This document shows positions 1 through 5,471 of a stretch of 5,493 bases of DNA, piece after piece. The notes under the pieces were generated by a model. That model was not told the DNA's origin. It did not search any database and saw only the letters and a program-made list of their open reading frames with translations. The translations under genes were made by a program, and so were the position numbers. Origin of the DNA: Thiomargarita sp. (GTDB lineage: Bacteria; Pseudomonadota; Gammaproteobacteria; Beggiatoales; Beggiatoaceae); assembly GCA_023144675.1 (NCBI GenBank), contig JAGLFE010000169.1, forward strand, positions 1 to 5,493, in the 5' to 3' direction. The stretch's first letter is position 1; the number at the start of each line of letters is the position of its first letter.

Positions 1-100
1 TATTTCTTGGTAGATAGTTACCTTTAAATAATAAAATATTTATTAAAAATAATTTGTTTTGGATATATTTATCAGATTTAGTTAGGTCTAAAAAAAATTT

Positions 101-117
101 GGAGTTACCTAAATAAA
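101..117 (+). repeat. 17-base dispersed repeat, copy 1
   Basis: GGAGTTACCTAAATAAA is identical at 2867-2883. Both copies are intergenic. The right half forms an inverted repeat with 77-87. Shorter relatives are AGTTACCTTTAAATAA at 16-31 and AGTTACCAAATAA at 3005-3017. Confidence 0.5.
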
Positions 118-339
118 GCTAATATTCGTTTTATCCTTGCTTAAATAAAATCCTTGTAGTTTTTAGGAAATTATTGACTTACGACATAAATTTTCTTTTT
201 GCCAAATTAACATTACACATATATCAAACTTCTTATTACTATAACACGCTCAATGTAAGTTTGCAGGTTGAAAAATTTTATTTAAAATCAAATGTGTGAT
301 TGGAATTAAAAACATTGAAATAATTAATGCACTTCGCAA

Positions 340-358
340 GTATAAAACGTAGGATACT
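340..358 (+). repeat. GTAGGAT-type interspersed repeat, copy 1 (decayed)
   Basis: GTATAAAACGTAGGATACT matches the sequence at 5472-5490 at 17 of 19 positions. It lies in the centre of a loose inverted repeat (about 321-380) with ATGCACTTCGC to the left and GCGCATCAATCGTGTTAATT to the right, reaching into the pilU stop codon. It looks like a degraded copy of a short palindromic intergenic element. Confidence 0.45.
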
Positions 359-374
359 AAGCGCATCAATCGTG

Positions 375-1451
375 TTAATTCATTTGACCAAAAGTAATTT
401 TAGCATGTAAATTAGTTCGTGAATCAGCATTGGCTAAGGCTTCCTCTAAACTGATACGTTTTTCTATATATAATTTAAACAAAGCCGTATCAAAAGATTG
501 AATATCTTCCACCGTTGATGATGAAGCATCAAGCATGGCTTCTTTTATTTCGTCTATTTTTCCTTTTAAGATTAATTCTGAAATATAAGGCGTATTTATC
601 ATCAATTCTACAGCAGCCACCCGTTTACCATCAATACCAGTAACTAAACGTTGAGAAATAATAGCCACCAAATTTAAAGATAAATCCATATATAATTGTT
701 TATGCTGATCAATACTAAACATATTAATAACACGTTGCATAGCTTGATAAGCATTATTGGCATGTAAAGTAGAAACCGCTAAATGTCCAGTATTAGATAA
801 CTCTAAAGATGCTTCCATAGTTTCTCGATCCCTAATTTCTCCAATTAAAATTACATCAGGAGATTCACGCATCGCACTTCGCAAAGCATTAATATAAGAA
901 TGAGTATCAACTTCTAATTCCCTTTGATTAACTAATGATTTTTTATGAGGATGAACAAATTCAATCGGGTCTTCAATAGTTAAAATATGTCCAGCTTGCT
1001 GTTCGTTACGAGCATCTAACATCGCTGCCAGCGTAGTTGATTTACCCGAATTAGTTGACCCAACCATTAGAATTAAGCCCCGTTTCCGCTGGATTAATTC
1101 GCTTAAAATAGGTGGCGCATTCAAATTTTTGAGCGAAGGTATTTCTGACTTAATATAACGCATTACGATAGAAATATGTCCCTGCTGTTTGAAGACATTA
1201 ACTCGAAAGCGTGATTGCGGTTCTTTAATGCTTATGGAAAAATCAGTTTCAAAACGTTTATTAAATACCGCTCTTTGGACATTATCCATCATATCATAGG
1301 CAATTTTCTCAGTTATTTCTGGGGTTAAAATAGTTTTGCCAACTGATGAAAGTTTACCTGATACTTTAATACGAACCTGAGTTCCAACACTAAAAAAAAT
1401 ATCAGAAGCATCCTTTTCAACCATTACTTTTAGATAAGGTATAATATCCAT
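375..1451 (-). CDS. pilU: PilU-type twitching motility ATPase (type IV pilus retraction motor)
   Basis: This is a 358-residue cytoplasmic hexameric ATPase of the PilT/PilU secretion-ATPase family. PilU assists PilT in depolymerising type IV pili at the inner-membrane base during twitching motility. Visible motifs are a Walker A loop GSTNSGKST at 131-139, an Asp box around HILTIEDPIEF (155-165, acidic pair E160/D161), a Walker B segment DVILIGEIRD (199-208, probable catalytic E205), and a His box STLHANNA (227-234, H230). PilU rather than PilT is favoured by the N-terminus with LKVMVEKDASD, the stretch YMDLSLNLVAIISQRLV (254-270), and the C-terminal ALFKLYIEKRISLEEAL followed by NADS, all recalled as matching Pseudomonas PilU. 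The start is supported by alignment to that N-terminus, although no good Shine-Dalgarno precedes it; translation is probably coupled to the upstream gene, which stops 5 bases earlier. Oddities are Asn134 where Gly is usual in the P-loop, a C-terminus some 20 residues shorter than Pseudomonas PilU, and no adjacent pilT. Confidence 0.93.
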   Translation of the reverse strand: MDIIPYLKVMVEKDASDIFFSVGTQVRIKVSGKLSSVGKTILTPEITEKIAYDMMDNVQRAVFNKRFETDFSISIKEPQSRFRVNVFKQQGHISIVMRYIKSEIPSLKNLNAPPILSELIQRKRGLILMVGSTNSGKSTTLAAMLDARNEQQAGHILTIEDPIEFVHPHKKSLVNQRELEVDTHSYINALRSAMRESPDVILIGEIRDRETMEASLELSNTGHLAVSTLHANNAYQAMQRVINMFSIDQHKQLYMDLSLNLVAIISQRLVTGIDGKRVAAVELMINTPYISELILKGKIDEIKEAMLDASSSTVEDIQSFDTALFKLYIEKRISLEEALANADSRTNLHAKITFGQMN

Positions 1452-1456
1452 GATAT

Positions 1457-2332
1457 TTAAGAATGTGTAGTTGTATGTTTTAATTCATCTTCCATAATAG
1501 GTTCAACTAATTCCTCTTCGACAATGGGTGTTATTTTTTCTTGTTGAACAATAATTTTTATTGATGGTTGTTTAGCTGTGTTCTCATTAGCAAGATTATA
1601 AATAATTGTTTCGACTACAATTTCTTTGTTTTTCAAAGTCTGATTAAATGACAATGTAGTTTCAGTAATTAATTTAGTTACTTTTTTAATTAATACGCCA
1701 TCAAATCCAGAATTTTGTTGAAATGATAAAGTAGTTCCAGTTGATGCTTCTATTATTACCTTGGAAATAACATTATCAACCTGTCCGATTAAACCACTAA
1801 TATCCATAATTTCTTTATTTTTATTAGCATTATTAGCTATCTTTTTAATCTCAGACATTTGTCCGAAAATTAAAGTAGTTTCAATTGGTAATTGAGCACC
1901 GCCTTTAAGCGTTATTTCTGTAATTCCAGAATTTTGTTGCAAAGCAGTGTTAGCCAATAATTTCATTTTGATATTTTCTTTAGTTTCAATAATGGTTTCG
2001 ACTGGTAATTTAGAACCTCTTTTTATAATTACTTCGATTTCAGAAGGTGGTTGAGATGACAAAGTAGTATTAGGTAATAATTTTATTTTTACATTAGACA
2101 AAGTTTTAATAAGCAAGGGAGTCATTTCAATTCCATCCGTCATCGCTGATTGAGATTCTGCGAGTTTAACGATTTCTGCTTTAGGTTCGAGTTTTGTAAT
2201 TACATTCGGTTGCTCATAAAAACCAAATTGAACATTTAGCAATATCATCGCTACTTGTGCTACAGCGGCAAGTAAAACAGCAATAACAATAATTCCCAGT
2301 ATCAAATTAATAGCACGATTTATTTGAGTCAT
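1457..2332 (-). CDS. Membrane-anchored internal-repeat protein of unknown function, upstream of pilU
   Basis: I do not recognise this 291-residue protein. Residues 8-33 form one hydrophobic helix (a long Ile/Val/Leu/Ala run) with Arg6 before it, so it is either a signal anchor or an uncleaved signal peptide; the remaining 255 residues are probably periplasmic, though the topology is not certain. The body contains diverged repeats: about 80-116, 120-156 and 193-229, with shared landmarks LLPNTTL/LLANTAL, QQNSG at 132-136 and 205-209, and LPVETII/LPIETTL/LITETTL. The segments are rich in alternating hydrophobic and polar residues, suggesting beta strands, and are Thr/Ile/Lys/Asn rich. The tail (272-284) is acidic, with EEEL and EDEL. 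The start has a good ribosome site, AAGGA, 6 bases before ATG. It lies 5 bases before pilU on the same strand, so it is probably co-transcribed and may serve a pilus-related or cell-envelope role; that is inferred from position only. Its base composition is like that of its neighbours, with no sign of frameshift. Confidence 0.85.
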   Translation of the reverse strand: MTQINRAINLILGIIVIAVLLAAVAQVAMILLNVQFGFYEQPNVITKLEPKAEIVKLAESQSAMTDGIEMTPLLIKTLSNVKIKLLPNTTLSSQPPSEIEVIIKRGSKLPVETIIETKENIKMKLLANTALQQNSGITEITLKGGAQLPIETTLIFGQMSEIKKIANNANKNKEIMDISGLIGQVDNVISKVIIEASTGTTLSFQQNSGFDGVLIKKVTKLITETTLSFNQTLKNKEIVVETIIYNLANENTAKQPSIKIIVQQEKITPIVEEELVEPIMEDELKHTTTHS

Positions 2333-2588
2333 TTCGTTTCCTTTAAGTATTAAAAATAATTAAATTAAATTTTTATAAAATATTAGTAGATTTTTCTGTA
2401 TAAATCTTATATAATATCATTTTATTAATTAATGGTTTGGATAGTTTTTTAAAAAAAGCTTATTTAAAATGTTAAGTAATTGAAATTTAAGTGTTTTTTA
2501 AATTTATTGCAAAAATAAAAAATCTTTCAATAACAATAAGTTATAAAAACTGTTTAAACTATTGATCAAGATAGTTGCTATTTAGAAT
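2333..2588. other. Divergent AT-rich spacer between the pilU operon and the tRNA gene
   Basis: This spacer must contain the start signals for the leftward pilU operon and probably for the rightward tRNA gene, but it is so AT-rich that promoter-like hexamers occur by chance. A TATAAT sits on the plus strand at 2410-2415 without a matching -35 box 17 bases upstream. For the leftward operon, TTGAAA (minus strand, 2530-2525) with TAAATT (2506-2501) is only a weak candidate. I see no ORF, RNA or terminator I would defend. Confidence 0.5.
2339..2343 (-). promoter_or_regulatory. Ribosome binding site of the unknown membrane protein gene
   Basis: Read on the minus strand, AAGGA lies 6 bases (AACGAA) before the ATG at 2332. 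It is the only clear Shine-Dalgarno for the leftward operon and fixes the start of the first gene; pilU itself has none, which points to translational coupling. Confidence 0.7.
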
Positions 2589-2664
<76 letters not shown>

Positions 2665-2837
2665 TCCCTCATTTTTTAAGTTAATTTTTTTATTTAAAAC
2701 TCTAATCAAAAATTACATTTATAGAATTTTTATATTTTAATTAAATTGATTCTGCACAAATTAGTAGCAATTCCTCAAAATCCATATCTCTAAAAATTAT
2801 TTTAATATATAAGCTAGTGTCAAGGAATAAAACCCAG

Positions 2838-2865
2838 CCATTTTTTAATGGTATTTTATTTTTTT
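2838..2865 (+). terminator. Possible weak terminator hairpin between tRNA and ilvI
   Basis: CCATT (2838-2842) pairs perfectly with AATGG (2847-2851) around a TTTT loop, followed by a T-rich stretch with seven consecutive T at 2859-2865. The stem has only five pairs, two of them G-C, so it is weak. It could end read-through from the tRNA gene. Confidence 0.25.
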
Positions 2866-2866
2866 A

Positions 2867-2883
2867 GGAGTTACCTAAATAAA
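2867..2883 (+). repeat. 17-base dispersed repeat, copy 2
   Basis: This is an exact match to 101-117. Here the neighbouring T-run lets TTTTTTTAGG (2859-2868) pair 9 of 10 with CCTAAATAAA (2874-2883) around the loop AGTTA, so the unit can form a hairpin. Confidence 0.5.
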
Positions 2884-2966
2884 AATCAGCTTAAATTAGA
2901 ATTGTAAAAAATGATAAAAATCAACTACTTAATAATAATTATCCAAAAAACATAATAATAAAATGG

Positions 2967-2995
2967 TTTACAACTTAAAATAAAACCAATATTAT
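2967..2995 (+). promoter_or_regulatory. Candidate sigma-70 promoter for ilvIH
   Basis: TTTACA (2967-2972, five of six to TTGACA) and TATTAT (2990-2995, five of six to TATAAT) are separated by exactly 17 bases. A perfect TATAAT follows at 2995-3000 but would need a 22-base spacer. Transcription would begin near 3002, giving an untranslated leader of about 150 bases before ilvI. The -35 box sits within one arm of the inverted repeat TGGTTT/AAACCA. The spacing is good, but random matches are likely in AT-rich DNA. Confidence 0.4.
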
Positions 2996-3008
2996 ATAAT
3001 AATAAGTT

Positions 3009-3051
3009 ACCAAATAATCTAAGAAATATCCATTTTTAGACCAAATTATCT
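3009..3051 (+). promoter_or_regulatory. Two 12-base direct repeats, possible operator before ilvI
   Basis: ACCAAATAATCT (3009-3020) and ACCAAATTATCT (3040-3051) match at 11 of 12 positions and start 31 bases apart, close to three helical turns, so a bound protein would see both on the same face. They lie just downstream of the proposed transcription start. E. coli ilvIH is controlled by Lrp binding to AT-rich upstream sites; these repeats share the ATTAT-CT flavour of the Lrp consensus but are one base short of it, so the regulator is unassigned. Confidence 0.3.
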
Positions 3052-3143
3052 GTTTTTTTCTCAAAATTACTGAAAATAAACTAGGCATTCTACCCCAATA
3101 TGCTTTAATAAATCAAGTAAAACATTTTAGTATTAAATTATAT

Positions 3144-3148
3144 GAGAG
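3144..3148 (+). promoter_or_regulatory. Ribosome binding site of ilvI
   Basis: GAGAG lies 7 bases before the ATG at 3156. It supports this start over the internal ATG at 3183 (Met10), which has no purine-rich site at a suitable distance. Confidence 0.5.
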
Positions 3149-3155
3149 TTAATAA

Positions 3156-4892
3156 ATGACTGAAACTAATCAAGCTGAAACAATGACAGGAGCTGATATA
3201 TTAGTTAATGCTCTTGCAGCTGAAGGCGTAGAATATATCTTTGGCTATCCTGGTGGAACAGTATTGCATATTTACGATGCCCTATTTAAACAACATAAAA
3301 TAAAACACATTCTAGTTCGCCATGAACAGGGTGCCGCTCATGCAGCCGATGGCTATGCGCGTTCCACTGGCAGACCAGGGGTTGCTTTAGTAACTTCTGG
3401 TCCAGGTGTTACCAATGCCATTACTGGTATTGCCACCGCTTATATGGATTCTAGCCCATTAGTGGTTATTACTGGACAAGTAACTACAGCATTGATTGGC
3501 AATGATGCTTTCCAAGAAGTTGATACTGTTGGTATTTCACGTCCTTGTGTAAAACATAATTTTTTAGTTGATGATGTTAATAAATTGGCAGAAACCATTA
3601 AAAAAGCTTTTTACATTGCAACCACTGGTCGCCCAGGTCCAGTAGTAATTGATATTCCAAAGGATATTACTGCTAATCGGGCAGTGTTTAATTATCCAGA
3701 AACTGTTGAAATGCGTTCTTATAAACCTATTACGGGTGGACATTTAGGGCAAATTCGGCGGGCTGCAGAGTTAATTTTATCAGCAAAACGTCCAATAATT
3801 TATAGTGGTGGCGGCGTTGTTTTAGGTAATAGTTCCCAATTACTTACGGATTTGACCCGTTCATTAGGTTATCCAATTACTCAAACTTTGATGGGTTTAG
3901 GTTCGTATCCAGCTACTGATTCTCAATTTTTAGGTATGTTGGGAATGCACGGTACTTATGAAGCCAATATGGCGATGCACGAGTGCGATGTATTGATTGC
4001 AATTGGAGCGCGGTTTGATGACCGTATTACTGGCGAAATTGATAAATTCTGCCCCTATGCGAAAATTATCCATATTGATATTGATCCATCTTCCATCTCC
4101 AAAAATGTTCAAGTTGATATTCCGATCGTTGGTGCAGTAGATCAAGTGTTACAAGATTTAATGCAAATTATCAAAGAAATGGAGCAACAACCAGATAAAG
4201 ATGCTATTAGTACTTGGTGGGATCAAATTAATCTTTGGCGCAAGGAAAATTGCTTAACTTACAATCGTGATAGTGAGTTGATTAAACCTCAATTCGTGAT
4301 TGAAAAACTATATGAACTTACAGGCGGTGATGCTTATATTACCTCAGATGTAGGACAGCATCAAATGTTTGTTGCTCAGTATTACAAGTTTACTAAACCT
4401 CGTCATTGGATTAATTCTGGTGGTTTAGGTACGATGGGATTTGGTTTACCTGCCGCTATGGGTACTCAATTGGCTCATCCTGATAATACCGTGGTTTGCG
4501 TAACAGGTGAAGCTAGTATTCAAATGTGTATTCAAGAATTTTCGACTTGCAAACAATTTGATTTACCAATTAAAGTAGTGAATTTGAATAATCGTTATAT
4601 GGGCATGGTCAGACAATGGCAGGAAATGTTTTACGATAAACGTTATTCACATTCCTATGTTGATGCTTTGCCTGATTTTATGAAGTTAATAGATAGTTAT
4701 GGGCATGTTGGAATACGGATTGAGAAACCCGCAGATGTTGAAGCTGCCTTAAAAGAAGGTTTGGCAATGAAAGATCGGTTAGTATTTATGGACTTTATTA
4801 TCGATCAAGGTGAAAATGTTTATCCAATGGTTACCGCTGGAAAAGGGCATCATGAAATGGTATTATCCCCAGAAAACAGGAAGGTTTCATAA
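3156..4892 (+). CDS. ilvI: Acetohydroxyacid (acetolactate) synthase, large catalytic subunit
   Basis: This 578-residue enzyme is of normal length for the family. It is thiamine-diphosphate (ThDP)-, Mg- and FAD-dependent. It condenses two pyruvates to 2-acetolactate, or pyruvate with 2-oxobutyrate to 2-aceto-2-hydroxybutyrate, the first shared step to valine, leucine and isoleucine in the cytoplasm. Domains in order are the N-terminal ThDP pyrimidine domain (about 10-180), with FGYPGG (29-34) and catalytic Glu57 in RHEQGAAHAADG; the central FAD-binding domain (about 195-335), with GMLGMHGTYEANMAM (260-274) and GARFDDR (284-290); and the C-terminal ThDP pyrophosphate domain (about 375-550), with SDVGQHQM (397-404), GEAS (451-454) through NN (478-479), and VRQWQE (485-490). 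The whole sequence aligns readily with recalled E. coli IlvI and more closely with beta/gammaproteobacterial forms. The metal-binding motif is GEAS instead of the textbook GDGS. The stop codon is immediately followed by the ilvH start, so the two subunits are co-translated. Valine sensitivity would come from IlvH. Confidence 0.97.
   Translation: MTETNQAETMTGADILVNALAAEGVEYIFGYPGGTVLHIYDALFKQHKIKHILVRHEQGAAHAADGYARSTGRPGVALVTSGPGVTNAITGIATAYMDSSPLVVITGQVTTALIGNDAFQEVDTVGISRPCVKHNFLVDDVNKLAETIKKAFYIATTGRPGPVVIDIPKDITANRAVFNYPETVEMRSYKPITGGHLGQIRRAAELILSAKRPIIYSGGGVVLGNSSQLLTDLTRSLGYPITQTLMGLGSYPATDSQFLGMLGMHGTYEANMAMHECDVLIAIGARFDDRITGEIDKFCPYAKIIHIDIDPSSISKNVQVDIPIVGAVDQVLQDLMQIIKEMEQQPDKDAISTWWDQINLWRKENCLTYNRDSELIKPQFVIEKLYELTGGDAYITSDVGQHQMFVAQYYKFTKPRHWINSGGLGTMGFGLPAAMGTQLAHPDNTVVCVTGEASIQMCIQEFSTCKQFDLPIKVVNLNNRYMGMVRQWQEMFYDKRYSHSYVDALPDFMKLIDSYGHVGIRIEKPADVEAALKEGLAMKDRLVFMDFIIDQGENVYPMVTAGKGHHEMVLSPENRKVS
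4878..4884 (+). promoter_or_regulatory. Ribosome binding site of ilvH inside ilvI
   Basis: AGGAAGG, within the last codons of ilvI, lies 8 bases before the ilvH ATG at 4893. It is the strongest Shine-Dalgarno in the window. Because the ilvI stop TAA directly abuts the ATG, ribosomes can re-initiate, which would help keep the two subunits in balance. Confidence 0.75.
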
Positions 4893-5387
4893 ATGCGTCA
4901 TACAATTTCAATTTTATTAGAAAACGAATCTGGTGCTTTATCACGGGTTGCAGGTCTTTTTTCGGCACGGGGCTATAATATTGAATCACTTACAGTTGCT
5001 CCAACTGAAGATGATTCCGTATCAAGAATGACTTTGGTTACTAGAGGTTCAGATGAAGTTATTGAGCAAATCACTAAACAACTGAATAAATTAGTGGATG
5101 TAATTAAACTCATTGATTTAACCGAAGGGGCTCATCTTGAAAGAGAACTGATGATGGTGAAAGTTAATGTCTCAACAGCTTATCAACGCGAAGAAATTAA
5201 ACGTTTAGTTGATATTTTTCGCGGGTGTATTATTGATGTAAGTGATAATAATTACACCATTGAAATGACTGGCACTAGTGATAAATTGGATGCTTTTATT
5301 AAAGTTATTGAGCCAACTATTATTATTGAAGTAGTACGTTCTGGTGGTTTAGGTATCGCTAGAGGTAATAAGAGTTTGCGAATTTAG
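4893..5387 (+). CDS. ilvH: Acetohydroxyacid synthase, small regulatory subunit
   Basis: This 164-residue subunit is essentially the length of E. coli IlvH (163). It binds the IlvI catalytic dimer, raises its activity and confers feedback inhibition by valine. The N-terminal ACT domain (about 2-75) opens with ISILLENESGALSRVAGLFS (5-24) and contains RGYNIESLTVAPTEDD (26-41); the C-terminal domain (about 80-160) contains AHLERELMMVKV (80-91), the IFRGCIIDVS stretch (108-117) and the TGTSDKLDAF segment (126-135). Asn11, Gly14 and Asn29, the positions known in E. coli IlvH for valine binding and resistance mutations, are all kept, so valine control is probably intact. It starts at the base after the ilvI stop. 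ilvC commonly follows in related bacteria, but only about 100 bases remain here and they show no start. Confidence 0.96.
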   Translation: MRHTISILLENESGALSRVAGLFSARGYNIESLTVAPTEDDSVSRMTLVTRGSDEVIEQITKQLNKLVDVIKLIDLTEGAHLERELMMVKVNVSTAYQREEIKRLVDIFRGCIIDVSDNNYTIEMTGTSDKLDAFIKVIEPTIIIEVVRSGGLGIARGNKSLRI

Positions 5388-5400
5388 TAGCCTAAAATTG

Positions 5401-5429
5401 TAAGTTGGGTTGCAATATAACCCGACTTA
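5401..5429 (+). terminator. Stem-loop after ilvH: possible terminator or repeat palindrome
   Basis: TAAGTTGGGTT (5401-5411) pairs along all 11 bases with AACCCGACTTA (5419-5429), with one U-G pair, around the 7-base loop GCAATAT. It begins 13 bases after the ilvH stop. No T-run follows on the plus strand, so it is not a classic intrinsic terminator; it may instead stabilise the 3' end or be a copy of a dispersed palindromic repeat of the GTTGGGTT...AACCC type seen in many proteobacterial genomes. Confidence 0.45.
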
Positions 5430-5471
5430 AATCCTTGAATAATTGTAAACTACCTACCAAATTAAAAGTAC

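Larger units (their letters stand above)
1..374. other. Intergenic region with short repeat fragments, no gene seen
   Basis: I see no credible gene or RNA here. The stretch is very AT-rich and lies downstream of the pilU stop codon. It holds a copy of the exact 17-base repeat GGAGTTACCTAAATAAA at 101-117, whose right half pairs 10 of 11 with TTTAGTTAGGT at 77-87 to give an imperfect inverted repeat. Near its right end (about 321-380) is what looks like a decayed palindromic interspersed element containing the core CGTAGGAT (348-355). No terminator with a clear stem and T-run is visible for the leftward pilU transcript. Confidence 0.55.
2665..3155. other. Long AT-rich leader region upstream of ilvI
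   Basis: No protein gene of normal size lies in these 491 bases. In order they hold: T-runs just after the tRNA; a minus-strand TTGACA/AATAAT promoter-like pair (2823-2796); a small hairpin CCATT-TTTT-AATGG (2838-2851) followed by a T-rich tract; the second copy of the 17-base repeat (2867-2883); a 14-codon Ile-rich reading frame (2911-2955); an inverted repeat TGGTTT/AAACCA (2964-2988) overlapping the best candidate promoter; two 12-base direct repeats (3009-3051); and a T7 run (3053-3059). The length and density of small elements fit a regulated leader for the branched-chain amino acid operon, but each element alone is weak in such AT-rich DNA. Confidence 0.5.

Noticed and set aside
174..179. 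TTGACT as a promoter -35 box in the left spacer
   Set aside because: No acceptable -10 box lies about 17 bases downstream and no plus-strand gene follows.
2410..2415. Perfect TATAAT on the plus strand as a tRNA promoter
   Set aside because: No matching -35 box at 16-18 bases, and it would start about 170 bases before the tRNA; the sequence is expected by chance in this spacer.
2848..2907. Short plus-strand frame reading MVFYFFRSYLNKNQLKLEL
   Set aside because: It has no ribosome site, its ATG lies inside a hairpin arm, and it spans the dispersed 17-base repeat; it looks like chance in AT-rich DNA.
3930..4145. A 71-residue open frame on the minus strand inside ilvI
   Set aside because: It lies wholly within a well-matched conserved gene on the other strand, has no recognisable domain and no ribosome site I would trust; it is a shadow of ilvI codon use.
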